Shown: positions 12,385-25,181 of the stretch, in pieces
How positions within the stretch are numbered: position 1 is the stretch's first letter
Layout of the letters: every line of letters starts with the position of its first letter
Assembly (NCBI GenBank): GCA_904066235.2
Contig: CAJFCV020000002.1
Coordinates: 4,092,001-4,156,000 of the forward strand
Length of the DNA: 64,000 nucleotides
Reading direction: 5' to 3'
Source: Bursaphelenchus xylophilus
Taxonomy: Eukaryota > Nematoda > Chromadorea > Rhabditida > Aphelenchoididae
Made by a program: the position numbers and the translations under genes
The notes under the pieces: model-generated
The model's database searches: none
The model's input: the letters and a program-made list of their open reading frames with translations, nothing else
Told to the model about the DNA's origin: nothing

Positions 12385-13727
12385 ATGATAGCGTCGCTCG
12401 ACCTACCGGTGGAAAGCCTCTACGTTTACGGCTTTCAACTGTTTGAATCGGCAATTCTGACGGTTGCAATTGTTGCGTCCTTAATTTACATTTGTTACAC
12501 ATTAGCCACTTGTTGCAAAAGGCACAACATTCAAGCCATATTTATACTAAATGCTGTGATTACCTTAAATTATTGCATTACAAGACTGCTTCTGATCACC
12601 GCTGCAGACGATTTCTCGGCCGAAAACATCTTTCGTGTGAAGTTTTTGCGGATGGTGTCGGTTGGGTGGACATATGTCTTCATATGTTTTTTGTGCATCG
12701 AACGGTATCTGGTGACGTTCTGCGTGGTGAAATCGGTGTCCGAAGGCAGCCAACGATTGCTCAGATATTCGTTGTACGTTTTGTTTGTAAGTTGTCATCA
12801 TAGGTATAATAAATTGTCTTGTTTCAGACTGTTGGATGTTTATCGTTTGCAAAATTCTACTCAATCCGTAAGTTCATCCGTAGGTCAGTGGAAACTGAGT
12901 ATAATACTTCTGAATTTCAGACATGGACGTACATGAGAAAGCGTTCGTAATAATATTCTCTTTCCAATTAACGACAACGATTGCTTGCGGCGTGGTAAGC
13001 GTTTCCGACAATGTTGAAAAGGGAGAATTTTCGATAGAAAAATATTGTTCTCGTATTGCAAATTTCGCAAATTTTTGCCTCCTATATGATTCACTTTTGA
13101 GCCCGAAAAATATTAAAAAATTAAATTTTCAAAAATATCAAAAAAAGCAGTTTTGTAGAGCAGAAAAAGCTGTATCAAATAGATATATCCACTTTGCCAA
13201 ACAATAAAGAAATTCTTGTAAAACAAAAGAATAAGAAAAACGACGGAACTTTTTGAACAACCCAATATATAGCGCCGATTTCAGGGGTACATGTTGCTCA
13301 AACACGCACTTCTCATCAACTATGACAGAGTGCGGTTTGCGTCTCTTAGCAAACAATGTGCAGTAAGTCGTATCACCGTCGTATCTATGCCTTTCAGATC
13401 TCACGCAACATCCGTCTCATTCGGCGGCTACATACTCCCTACATTATCAACGTCACAACCTTCACGTGTGCGGAGGCTAGTCTAATAATTGGCACTTTTG
13501 CTTTTGAATATGGCTCAGTTTTATATCAAATTTCCTTCGAATTGTACCTGATATTCATGGCTTCCATGCATTTGTTTCAAATGCTGTGGATCCCGCATCT
13601 GGAAGGAAAGCTGCGGTTCGACAGACGAGTCGACGGCGAGGAGCTGAGAACGGTTTTCAACCAAAAACTGGTCGTGGAGAATACCGCGGAAAACAATTTT
13701 AATATGCTTAAGGCAATGTGGCAATAG
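12385..13727 (+). CDS. Sre-like 7TM chemoreceptor, gene 3 of tandem cluster
   Basis: Five exons, 12385-12786, 12828-12867, 12921-12994, 13285-13362 and 13398-13727, give 307 residues; phases agree at every junction. The product has CIERYLVTF after TM3, VRFASLSKQCAISRNIRLI before TM6 and VENTAENNFNMLKAMWQ at the very C terminus, the same landmarks as its neighbours. The 40-nt and 74-nt exons are the same sizes as in gene 1, so that split is probably the older state. Introns 1 and 2 are about 40-50 bases; intron 3 is 290 bases. AATAAA occurs at 13780-13785. Likely a chemosensory receptor in sensory neurons; ligand unknown. Confidence 0.77.
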
Positions 13728-13947
13728 GACCCCAAAAAAGACTATTTTTTTAATTGTGTTGACTTCGACATACGTGTGTAATAAAGATTGCGAACTTTCT
13801 TTACTTTTTGCTCACTAATTAACGACTATATCCGATTCCACCTGCGCTCAGACCGAAATACGAAATGAATAACGAGATGGCTGATGGTCTTGTGGTGCTG
13901 TGAGCACCGAATACATTCAACAACTTCAACCCAAGATTCGGGGGAAT

Positions 13948-14721
13948 TGTCTGTTCCCAACTGGTCACAGATCTCATACAAAGTATTCGAATCTACTTCA
14001 ACAGACTTTTCAGTTTCTCTGTTATTATGCATTTATTATATTCTCTTTATTGTATCACTTGACCCTCTTGGTCATCTCTTCCACTCAATTCATATTCCCG
14101 CCAAGATGACTCCAGATGTTCCCTCCAGCAATTCGAAGTCCAAGAGAAAAACAAGATACGAATTCTCTATTATCTTTGGTTTTACAATTGTAATGCGGTC
14201 GATTTGATCTCAATTTCTGTCGATCAATAAATACTTAGTTATTACTACTTGTCCTTTATTCGCTCTGATGTTATGTCCCGCTCCAGACAACCAGTAGTAC
14301 GTCTGGAAAGGGACCCCCGCACAGTCAATCACACCCAGTCAATTATCCGCACTATGGAAGTGCTATCATACCGAATGCCCTTACTGATCTCCACGGAGAG
14401 AGATCAGTAAACCCAACCACAACAAGAACGATCTCAATGGGAGAGATACGCAACACATATTGCACCCGTCCCCGATCTCAAGTGAAAGAGATCAGCCAAT
14501 CCCATACAATCAATCCAACTCCAATTGCACACAGTCAATTGGATAACCCATTCAACCAGACGCACCTGTTCAAAGACTTCTAGATATAGAAGCAACCATC
14601 CAGCTTATCCTAAATTCCTTGGATAAGATCAATATATTCTCCCACACCTGGTCGAGAATATCTCCACGGACTTTACTCATTCAAATTGTCTTTATACTGA
14701 TCGAACCTTCGGGAACAGACA
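13948..14721 (+). mobile_element. Solo long terminal repeat of an LTR retrotransposon
   Basis: 774 bp beginning TGTCTGTTCCC and ending in its exact inverse GGGAACAGACA, the TG...CA form of LTR ends. It is flanked on both sides by GGAAT (13943-13947 and 14722-14726), a 5-bp target duplication. An AATAAA at 14227-14232 could be its internal poly(A) signal, which suggests plus orientation. No gag-pol, primer-binding site or second LTR follows, so it is a recombination remnant. A 5-bp duplication fits Gypsy or BEL/Pao elements; the clade cannot be told. Confidence 0.75.
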
Positions 14722-14940
14722 GGAATCTGACAGACAACATCTTCAATACAACGTCCTGAATCGGAACAACAAGTTCAATGAAAGCAATCAAAAGTTTCCA
14801 ACTCTTCAAAACAAAGAACAGGGATGGTATTTTCGGCTCCAAAGGTCCTGAGAGTTTGCACCGCGAGCCACGTCAAACTGAGATAAGCTATAACAGTCCG
14901 GTGAATGGATTGGCAACTTGCCAAAAAAAGACGTAAAGAA

Positions 14941-15093
14941 ACTTTTTGTCGGGGAAGAAATGGGAAATTTTTGGGACGAGAGAGTACGTTTTTTGCGCGC
15001 CTTTTCTCTGTCTTCTCTGTGAAATCAAGACGAAGTGTTAAAAACCGATAGCGAAGTCTCTATTCCGGTCGCCGGACTCCTCCAGTTTGACGT
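14941..15093 (-). repeat. Dispersed repeat shared with 40913-41064
   Basis: The inverse of this block matches 40913-41064 over about 150 bp, including the GCCGGACTCCTC, AAGACGAAGTGT and TTTTTGTCGGGGAAG blocks. No coding capacity or clear ends. Confidence 0.55.
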
Positions 15094-15283
15094 ACGAGGT
15101 TCTGGCGAGTCGCTGCAAAAATCGCGAAAACATGCTTTGCACGAAATGATACTACCGTCTTGATTAATTTATTCTGCGCGTATTCGGAAGCAATTCGGAC
15201 AAGTGCATACATTGACTATTCAATGTTGACGTGCCACATAATTAGCACGCGCGATTCCTGTTTTTCCCTATAGTGCCTACAAA

Positions 15284-16833
15284 ATGATGGCTACGGAACT
15301 CCCGGTTAGCAGCCAATACGTGCTAACGGTGATAATCGTGGAGATTTTTGGCAACGTCCTCAATGTGATTCTCTGTTTTTGCTGTATTCTCTTTAAAATC
15401 GCAAGGAAAGTAAGACGACTGCAGATTTCGGCGTTATTTGTTCTGAATGGAGTTTTCGGGATGATCTACAGTGTTTGTCGGCTTTTACTGATAGGGCAGC
15501 AGCTGGCGAACAACCGTCTTCTTCAACAAGACACCACATACATGGTCCGCTCGCTGAGAATGACCGCTTTGACGTGGGGAGTTTTCTTTCTACCGTTCGT
15601 CTGCTTGAGCGTGTATATTCGGTCATGTTGCTCGTTGAAGGAATATTGCGGCCAACGCAAGAGACGCATCATGTTGAAAGTTTACTTGTTCTGTGTAAGT
15701 CTTATTGATAAAGGCGGATGCGAAGAAATGAGAATGTATTCCACGTTTTCAGGTTGGTCTATGTCTCCTCAGCGGCTCCTGTTTTTATATCTGTAAGTTT
15801 AAGTTGTAGTGGGCGATATCTGGTGAGCTGTCAAGACAATATTAGGTTCAATACAGCCTTGAGGCCACAAGCAGCTGCGTTGAAAATCCATATACATTGA
15901 GGGACCTGATCCAGTGGCGAATAACGTATCATTTTGCATCCGGGAAGCATCAAAAACTCGGCAAAATGCCTCCCTCTCCAACTAAAAAAGAACTCCGTTT
16001 TAAACGGCGCGCCCTCAGAAAAAGAGTGAGCGCTTTTGAAAGTTTTTTCATTTTGAGAGGGAGGTATTTTGGCTGCATTTTTTGATACTTCCCGGATGCA
16101 AAATGGTACGTTTTTGGCCAATGGATTAGGTCCGCCACTGTACTTCCAGACATGTTTCAGGCTGTCTGCAATTTGCTAATTTATTTTAGGCATAAAATCC
16201 TACACGTCTGGAATTGGATTTTCCGCCCCCTTGCAGTTCCTCTCCTTGGTCTTCACCGTTGCCGGATACATCTTGATTCGAAGAGCCCTAGTTGCAAACT
16301 ACAATCGGGTTAGATTTGCCTCACTGTCTCTGCAATTTGAGGTAAATTGCAGTACCTTACCGAATTTTGTTCAGATTTCACAGAACATTCGGCTGATTCG
16401 CGAATTCTCGACAATCTTCAAAGTAATCGTCGTGTTTTTTGTCGGCGCCGAAGTTCTACTTATTTTGTGCAAAACAGCGCTTGTATTTGGAACTCACGCC
16501 CATCAACTGATCTACAGTATCTTCTTGCTGGATTTGACGTGTCTATTCGTGTCACAAACCGTTTCCGCTTTTGTAAGACACGTCGAGATTCGAACAAAAG
16601 TCCTGGCGTGTTTCGAATGCAGAGCACAGGATTGTGCAGAACCAGTGGTCACCAACATGTTCAATCGGAATATTATTGTCGAAAATACCGCTGAGAATGC
16701 GTTTAGTGTCATCAGAGAGATTTGGCAAGATCCGGTGATAGCCGAAGTCGCGTCTGATAGGCCAAAAATCAGCATGCGGGTTATGGGGCATTTGGTCTCG
16801 ATTGGAAACAGATTCAGAGGAAAAATGGTATAA
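15284..16833 (+). CDS. Sre-like 7TM chemoreceptor, gene 4 of tandem cluster
   Basis: Four exons, 15284-15694, 15753-15792, 16190-16341 and 16375-16833, give 353 residues. The 40-nt second exon is kept as in genes 1 and 3, but the next two exons are fused into one of 152 nt. Landmarks are VRFASLSLQFEISQNIRLI before TM6 and VENTAENAFSVIREIWQ near the C terminus, with a longer basic tail. The ER pair after TM3 is replaced by SV (CLSVYIRSC), a clear departure from the other three. Intron 2 (15793-16189) is mostly a foldback MITE (15893-16142). An alternative start one codon later (MATEL) cannot be excluded. Likely chemoreceptor; the missing Glu-Arg pair could alter G-protein coupling. Confidence 0.75.
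15893..16142. mobile_element. Foldback MITE, TACAGTG family, copy A
   Basis: 250 bp, almost fully palindromic. Termini are TACATTGAGGGACCTGATCC and the inverse of a TACAGTGGCGGACCTAATCC end, with TA at both edges as in Tc1/mariner-type elements. It sits inside intron 2 of receptor gene 4. The other copies are at 43484-43746 and 62277-62529. Confidence 0.75.
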
Positions 16834-17190
16834 CAAACTTCGCTACAGCCTTCTCTAAACTTCTTAAATCAACTGTTTTAAGCTTCAAATAACATGCATC
16901 TGTAATGCGAATTTATTGCACATAACTTTCAATTGTTGTGTAACCGTCAAGTGAGATCAATATGATTATAAATGATGATATGTAAACTCCAAAAATTTCA
17001 CAGGATTATACAATGTTTGTTCGTATAGGTGGGCTGATTGCGGCTGAAAGACAAGGCCTCGTAAAGACCCGTTGACGTAATAATCGTAAAAATTGGGCGA
17101 AATTTGGTCAATGATTGAGCAGAAAGGCGTGTGGGGTAAATACTGAGGAATCCTCGGCGTTGTGACATGACATCGCAATGAGTAATCGGC
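16834..17190. other. Convergent 3' intergenic stretch
   Basis: The gap between the receptor cluster (plus) and the transporter gene (minus). It contains only 3' flanks; nothing else is visible. Confidence 0.5.
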
Positions 17191-19214
17191 CTAAAAGTAC
17201 CCTCGATACACGTTATCAACCCTCGTCGCACTGTCGAAATCATCCCGTTCGCTTTCGTAGGAGCAGGTCGATTGGGTTTCCGGTCGCTTGAAATTGTTGT
17301 TATTGTCGAATTTGGGGTCTTCCAGCGAAAGGCTCGGGACGGAGACGTAGGAGCATTCATGGCGTCGCATGTCTTCTTCCATCCGCTCAATGGGATGCTT
17401 GTATTTGTCGAAGAAGATGGTCTGCGACGGCCGGAACACAATGGTCGCCATCACGGAGAGCACGAGCATCTCGATGGTCAAAAGGAACGATGTGTAGACT
17501 GAAATTCGGGGTTTTTAGGTCTGTTGTGAAATTGCGTGGGTAAATTGGAGAAAAATAGGGGTTTTATATTTTAGCGATTTTCGCAAATTGATTTTTATGA
17601 AAGTCTTAGAAAACCCCACTCTAAAATTGGCCGCGTTTCAGCAACATCGAACAGTCACGCTAGTTGTAGGTTTTTGACCTCAATGCGTCCTTCTCCTAAT
17701 CAAAGCGTTCCCACAGAAAAATAGCAAGTCTTATCTAACAAATAAAATTGTCCATTAGCCTGCGATAAGACATAAAATTCAACACCCGTCTTTTCCGCCA
17801 AACTCCGCCGTCCTATGCCTTGAAACTTGAAGGCTAATAAAGAATTTATGATAATCTTTGAGGATAAAAATTTACTTACATTGTCCAACCGCGTGATCCG
17901 GCAGTAACTCCGTATTGTTGAATACTCCGATTGCTGCCAGAAAGTCAAAGAAGAATTTTTGGACGGAATAAGCCAACTGGCTGAGGTCCACCATCCTGAA
18001 CATCAGTTGGAAACGGTAGGCTTTGAGGAGCTTCTGAAACAAAAAAAGGATTTTGATATTGTTAAACTAAATTTGAGCGCTCATAATGCCAAATCTGACC
18101 GGTCAAAATCATGATTTTTTTACGTCGAACCGGAGTTCAGAACGATAACATGACCTGTCAGGCTAGTCAAATTGCCCCATCAACCCTAATTTTTGGCGTC
18201 AAGAAAGTATTTACATAACTCATCACTCTTTCCACTTACACTGCCCGCCGGGATGATCATATAACTTCCGTAGGACCCAACAAAGAGCGAGCACATGCCA
18301 ATCAAGTTCGAGATTTGGAAGAACAGATGCATTCGGTCATTGATCTCGAAGAACACCATGATGTTCATAATTTCCAGGAAAATACGCACCAACGGCGACT
18401 GAAATACGAGCCATTCGATACGGCGGAAGTTCTTGTCTGTGGGATCCAGCTTGGGGAAGCAGAACAAACAGCAGCCGAGTGGGAAGACGCGAACGCTTAT
18501 TTTGAAATTCCGTTCCGTCAATTTTTCGCACATTGCTTGCCGACTCCCGTGCAGCGTGGTCATCAACGTGACCATCACGAAAATGCACAGCATAAAATAT
18601 CTGAAATTTTGTAAGGTTATGAATGGTTTTTTTGAATGTTAAAGGGTCTAATTACCCTTTTCAAGGCAATTCATTTGGCAGGTGCGTGGTCGGCGTCATT
18701 TTTTTCTTTGCAAAAAAACATCAAAAAAAATTATTTTGACGTTTCATTTGCAAAGCCATAACATGCGCGATTAAAAATTAGCCGTACTCGCCTTTCAGAC
18801 CATAGGAATTTTAAGCAAAAAACCAAAGACTTACACCAAAGCAACAGCGTATAGAAACACCGCCGAGCGCGGCAGAATCATCCCGATTGTTCCGCATAGC
18901 GACACCACCGGACACATAAAAATTATCCAATACAGGTCGGTTTGTATTTGCTCATTGCTGATGTATTTTAGGACGTAGACTAAATGAAGGGCCCCGAGGA
19001 ATATGGAGACAACAGAGAACCACATCGCCAGAGATATCATGATCATGTAGTTTTGGGGCATTTCTGAAATGTTTTTTTAGATTTTGAAATCTTGAATATT
19101 TAATTTAAAGAATTAGAAGAGAAACTTGGCCTTACCCGCAAACCATCTCGTCACCGTGGGCACCTCGATGGAATGATTCACCGGCGTCCCGATTATGCTG
19201 CGAAGGAAATCCAT
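17191..19214 (-). CDS. Organic solute transporter alpha / TMEM184-family protein
   Basis: Five exons on the minus strand, 19136-19214, 18835-19063, 18240-18600, 17880-18033 and 17191-17498, give 376 residues. After a short N terminus with an NHS glycosylation site come seven or so hydrophobic segments. Family hallmarks are FMCPVVSLCGTIGMILPRSA, the cysteine-rich FPLGCCLFCFPKL loop, and FRRIEWLVFQSPLVRIFLEI. The C-terminal tail is polar and acidic. Ost-alpha proteins form, with Ost-beta, a basolateral facilitative carrier for bile acids and sterol conjugates in vertebrates; in C. elegans an Ost-alpha homologue acts in neurons and in trafficking. Length fits the family. The fifth exon was joined in the frame that continues the last membrane segment (FYTSFLLTIEMLVLSVMATI). 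TMEM184 is the closest alternative. Confidence 0.85.
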
Positions 19215-21231
19215 TTCGAATGAGCGGAGGCACCCGTTTGTTCTACCTAGCCAGCTTGTTCCAACTCCTGATAACACGTATTAAGCCCTAGAATTGCATG
19301 TTCAGAACTCGGCAATTAGCGGGGCTTATAATCACGGGTCAAAATTAATAAATAACTGACAAAGAACTATTTATAATATGCAAATTACTGCAGGCATAGA
19401 TCAGACCAAATTATTTTCAAGGAAAATGAACTTTTAAAATAAAGCTTGCGTAACCGATGATGGCAGCAAATGCTGTTTTGAAAGGTCTTCAGTCACAAGA
19501 TGCAGATGACTAAAAGGGATAAACTAGCACGTAATGCCTTATAAGGGACGGTAAACTTCCAGAAACATCAAAACGCATTATCGTCAACAAAATTGGTTTC
19601 CAAATATTTCTCGTGCACGTGAATGGAGCAAAAACGAATTACAGGGAGATAAATGAACAGGGAGAAATCTCAACGTCTCATTCCGCTGGATTTTGAGGAC
19701 AAAAAAGGTTGACTTGAAAAGATTAGGCTCAAAATAAAAGTATGGCAAAGAAAATTCTACGCCCTAGAAGGAAAGACTAGTACCTCGTCCAAACAAATCA
19801 AAATACCTTGATTGCGCCCGACATAACTTTTACAAGTTGATATGCAGAGAAGGCAGATAAAAGGCACAAAATTTAAGGAAGACATTTTTTCACCGCAAGC
19901 AAAAATTCGAACGCTTAATGGAACGCAATCTTTGCAACTCGCCATCAAACCAAAGATTGATCAGGAAGCCAACAGTCCAAAAAGTCCACAACGTTTCCCT
20001 CAAAGAATGAAGGAGATGGCGCGGCTGGAGTATTTTTAAACGCCTAATTGAGGTTATCGCAATTGATAAGACGCCTCCAGCAAATTCCACAGCGCTTCTG
20101 AACCCTGTTGTCAGCAAAGTATTATAGCTTTGTGTGGGAAGGGATTGCTGCGTTTGGTGGAATAACATTGGATTGAGGTGAGAGAATACTTGGATGGGAA
20201 AACTAATTAAGGAAAGTCGGACAGCCAGTTTCACACGAAGGTAGTTGAGAAGCAGGGTTTTTTTGTAGGGTCTATGGTATAAAAAGGTGTTGGTTTGGAT
20301 TACAAAAATAAAGATTTGCCATGATGAATGCTGAAACTGTTAGATAGGGTCCTCAGACGTCTCTGTAAAGTAAAGAACCGTAGGCTTTGAAGCTTTGCAA
20401 AAAGCAAACTAATCAAGTTTCCTTTAAAAAGCCCTTTCCCAACGCGATCTGATCAGAGAATAATTGGGATTCCTTTATGAAAAACAAATAAATTAGGAAA
20501 TAAAATTATCAAAGCGCATGTTCGACGAAAAGTAAACAAATAATTTGGAAATCCAATAATTTCTGTCTGGAATTCGATGATCTTTTTTTGAATAGCTCTA
20601 AATTCATAAAAACTCAGCTGAACGGGAAACGCACAGGGTGTGGCACACACCTTCTTTGATTAATTGCCTTTTTATGAAGAGTTCATGTGCGTCAAAGAAA
20701 AGTAAACAATCCTATTCTTCTTGCATCTACTGTGGATTGGTGGGCGGGCGACGGAAAATACTCATTGTAGCTGTAGGAAATACACATTGTAGCTGTAACT
20801 GTACCCGATGTGAAGTGTCCTACTCATTTTGAAGGCTCAAAAATTGAGGACGTTACCTTAGAAGCTAATATGTTGACCTTATCAAATTTCACTTCCGGTA
20901 TGAATGGAGACGTTGAAAATTGAATGTGAAAATGCCCTCAATCCTACAAGACAAACAAACAAATATCTTAAGAATAATACTTTCCTTAATATTTCTATAG
21001 CCGATCCTACATAGCTATCTGGAAATTGTGGGTAGAAAATAAAAAATAAAAAAATAATCAATTAGTCCCCTCCCACAAAACGTATGATATAATTGGAAAA
21101 CAGTCTTATAAGCTCTCAAATTAACAAGCAAAAAATCAATCAGAGGGAGTTGATAATACATTCATAAACTACAAAAAAGTCTTTGTTATAGAACGCATCG
21201 TGGTAAAGACGTTCATTTTAGCCCCTAAGCC

Positions 21232-21264
21232 CAACTGTAGAGCCTTTTTGCAGCTCTACAGTTG
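21232..21264. repeat. Perfect short hairpin
   Basis: CAACTGTAGAGC and its exact complement GCTCTACAGTTG are separated by 9 bases. The following GCGTTATAGATAAGC resembles GCGTTAAAGATAAGC near 54670, so it may be part of an old repeat rather than an RNA gene. Confidence 0.4.
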
Positions 21265-23229
21265 AGCGTTATAGATAAGCGGGTGCGTTATACAGACTTT
21301 CAACAGTACTTTCTATTTTAGTGCTACAACCCTCTTCCCGAACCGAAACCTCTCTCTTCCGGTTTGTAAATAAAAGCAACCTTCACTTGTACCCACCTTC
21401 AAAATAAATATACAATTAAGCTAACGGGCAAACATGTGGTTGTGGTTTGATAAACTGGCGGAATTCTGGCTTGTGTTAGTTGTATTAGTCATTCTTGTAC
21501 TTAAAAGACATATTTTTGCAGGTCCAAGATCATTCACAGGGTTCAACAGAGTCCGCTTACAGGCGGGCCCACACTTGTGGGCAATGGATTTGGCAGTTAG
21601 ATCTGGCAATTTATTATAGCATGTCGCTGAAATCCCATCAGCAAAGGATTAGTAAAATCTTACCAAAAAAACCACATCCACAAGATATCCCATCAAACTC
21701 GAGTGTCTAACGCGAGAAAACATTGTTTTTTACAAGCCCTCGAGAAACGAAACCGAAACTCATAAGCATCCGGGCGCTTTGTTTGACAAAGAAAATCCAT
21801 AAAAAATGGTCGGCTCCCTTTCAGCATGTGCTTCTGGATGCTTGGAAACTATGACGTTGCGATGGGACTTAGGACATGAAATGACGAAGATGTTGCAAAA
21901 TTTTGAATAAGCGTGTGTATAGTAGAAGGGTAAAGCTGACCAAAAATTCTAGGGGAGAGGCCGGCTGGAGGGTCACTATGTAAAAATTTCGCGCAAAAAT
22001 TACATTGGTCCTCGCTTACCATTTTTTTCTAACAATAAGACCCTAGACACTAGCTACAACACTCTTATATGTATATCATCTACATACAATATGTGGCATA
22101 ACAAAATTTCGGCAGCTTAAATTCTCGAATCAAAGTTGGGGGTGTTCAGAGGAAACTGTCTAGGTTTTCTGTTAGACTTGACTCAAATTCACGCTTGGAT
22201 TGTGCCAGACGCCTACCAGATTTCTTAATCGCATTTTGCGGTGACCAAAGTTCACTAGGAATTCGGTATTATATTCCAAAAAGTTAGGCAATTTTGGCTT
22301 CTTATTGAAGAAGACAATCTTTTTCATGCGCAGCTTTAGCGATATTCCTGAAGGTTTTGTGAGGGCCCCTAGGTAAATTCTTGCGGCACGAATTTAAAAA
22401 AACAATTTTGTGATTATTGCACGGGCATATCTAAAAACCCCCTGCCTTTCCGCTAAATAATTCCCCAGCTACGCCCTTAGAAAAATCGTTGTCTATCTTA
22501 GCCGCGCCGAATCGTCAGCAAAAACTTGTAGCTATTTATCCAAAGCCCACACGGAAAGCAAGTGCAAAATTTAAGAGCGATCGACAAATTGTCAATGCAA
22601 AGAGAACCGAAATTTATTTGTTATTGAAAACCATCTTCTTTTCCGCATAGCTCCAACAAATATCTAATGCAAGATCGAGTATCATAAAAGACGCACTACA
22701 TAGACTGAAATAAACCCATTTCCGTCGGCGCCAGTTCCAAAGAACGTTGAAATATTCTGCCCTAAAAAAGACAAGCTCCGTATTTCCGACGCGTTTACGT
22801 ATTCTTCCGTTTGGCCACCCGAGATCCGGTCAGACGGTAAATCGAGGCCAAAGAAAACTTCCATGTGAAAACACAGAATACCCAGAAAACCCACTGGCCT
22901 ACGTTCTCAGACTACAAAGATCGGTGGCATAATCTTTAGCGAAGCACGATCCAAAATTTATTATGAAAATAGAATAGTTTGTTCGTGAGAAAGTGGAGTT
23001 CAAGCCACGCTTTCGGTGAGAGGGATTAAAATACTTGTGATAAAACTGTTTGTTTTTATCGCGTTCGGGTGACAGAAAACACTTTACGAAAGCGCTTTTA
23101 TGGTCAACCGACTCTTCAGATCAACGGGAAGGGAAGAGGATGGGGTGACAAATTAAGCGAGCCGGAAAATTCGAGGTTTTATGAGGCTTTGTAAAGTGGG
23201 AAGGGCGACAAATCTAATCAAGACTGATG

Positions 23230-23365
23230 TACGTGGCGTTCAGATTTTCTGCAAATTTTGCACAAACTTTCAGCCTATATTACCACATGTCAATAAATGG
23301 GAATTTTAGATTCGCGCTTTGCAAAGGCCGCCATGATATTTAGGGATCTGCGGGTTAGGAACCTC
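23230..23365 (+). repeat. Partial copy of the element at 25343-25769
   Basis: TACGTGGCGTTCAGATTTTC and the later CGCGCTTTGCAAAGGCCGCC block match the left part of 25343-25769. The right half is missing. Confidence 0.45.
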
Positions 23366-25181
23366 GTTCTAGCGCTATACTTTGAGCATTTCCTTTGTAA
23401 AACTCAGCTCGATTACAAGCCACAGATCAATTGCTAGAGATAAGGCATGCAGGTTTATTCGCGTGACAAACTTTTCCTGCCCTTTCCAGCAAAATTCGTT
23501 TCGCGCTGTGCGGTTTTGGGGCGCCGTGAACTTTGCTCATTGCCTTGAAAAGTTGCGACGAGATTTATGCCCTGCGATACAATGTGCCGGTATGACAAGA
23601 CTTTTTGGCCCGCTAACCGATCGCTGAAGTCCGTCCCAACAGAAAAAAGAAAGTTTCTTCATCTTCCCGAAACTACAGTCATCCCATTCCCACGCACTTC
23701 CGCCCACCGTAAGCGTACCAATTCGGATGCATTTGCATTCTTGGAAGTTGGGTTAATAATTTCAGTTCCGCTCAAGTGGGTTCAGGAAGTAATCGCGGCT
23801 TTAATATATATGTTCGGCTTGCACGAGTATTAATTGCGTCTGACCCATAAAGCAAGGAAATTCGTAAAAATGAGGTCTCCGATGGGATTATGTTCCGGAT
23901 TGAATGCAAAGAACCTCGGATCATTGATTTTTGACGAAATGTCGCTGAATTATCGAGTCACAAAAGAAAACTTTCCCAGAGAATTTCGAGAAAAATGTTT
24001 TTTCGAAGAGGAAAACAATTTTTCAAGCTCGATAATTCTGTGGCACTTCGCAAAAAATCAATGATCCGAGATTCCTTGTTTTTTCAATTTTCTGAAAGAA
24101 TTGTTTTGACGTGCATTACAGGAATCCCGCAACTGACTGAATATTAAAGATAGAGCTTCAAGAAAGTAATAACGCGTCGATCCTTGAGGTCAAAGGACGC
24201 GTTAACGATACTATGGGCCGAGTCGGTTCGCCGATGTATGCATGGGGGAGGCTAGGAGAAGGCTTAGATAGTAGAAATAAATAAGTTTGATAGGGTTCCA
24301 GAATAGCTTATCACCTATTTTGAGGCATTTTACATGTGCTTACATCAATAATAATATTACAATAACATTGTGATATTACCAAGGTAAAAGTTACGGATCT
24401 TCTTTTTTTCCACAAATTTTGGTCCTTTGTATGTTACAATATCTCAGAGTAAATAAAACTAACGTTAGTAGTAGCTAGAATTAGAAAAAGCGGAAATTTT
24501 GCAAGTCTTCGCCAAGCTTTCTACTAGCGTCCGCCAACCATCCAGCGGCTTTGCCAGGCCTCGTAGGAACTTCTTACAACTTTTTTTTGGGTATCCACCT
24601 GCCCTACGCCCCGTATCGATCGATTTTTTGTTGACCCGAACTGTCGTAGAACCGAAAAGTTAGGGCGCGAAAATTTCGATTTAACGCTGGCTGAAAACCT
24701 CATATCTTATAAAAATTTACGCTGAAATTGAGCCAATTTTTCTCTAAACATCGCCTTTCAAGCAACTTTACATTAATAAATTGGCGGGCAAACAACAAGA
24801 CTTTAGCGGATTTTTTAAACCGTTATTCCATATTACCCAATCGAAAAAGAATTATAAATGCAAAACTGAATTGTTATATAACTTTTTCCCGCCGTTCAGA
24901 AAACATTTGTCCATCTGCCTCCTACGTAGGAATTCACCTGAATTACGCGTCTTGTTCGCTTCAAGTTTGTGTAGATGACCAAATGGGTGGATCTCGCGTC
25001 CCAGATTCCGTCGCTCGCATTCAAACGACAGCTTATTAAACAAGGAAAACGATTGTTTTGTGCTCCTCAAATCTGCGCTATTGTCCGACAAAGTATTGCG
25101 TAAATGAAATTTGAAACTTGCCAAAAAATGGGAAAATAAGAATAGCCAAGAAAAGGGGATAACTCGCAGTTTGTATTATTT

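Larger units (their letters stand above)
13728..15283. other. Intergenic stretch containing a solo LTR
   Basis: Holds the solo LTR (13948-14721) and a repeat block at 14941-15093 found inverted at 40913-41064. Nothing else coding is visible. The 107-codon plus-strand ORF at 13884-14207 runs into the LTR and is not a gene. Confidence 0.55.

Noticed and set aside
13884..14207. 107-codon ORF as a gene
   Set aside because: It crosses the left boundary of the solo LTR.
21434..21619. 62-codon ORF with hydrophobic N terminus, or a two-exon variant to 21710
   Set aside because: A 40-nt intron could extend it, but neither version resembles a known protein and the start context is plain.
1229..23620. 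Shared CAAGACTTTTTGGCCCGC at 1229 and 23596
   Set aside because: About 20 bp of identity with no extended similarity; not enough to define a repeat.
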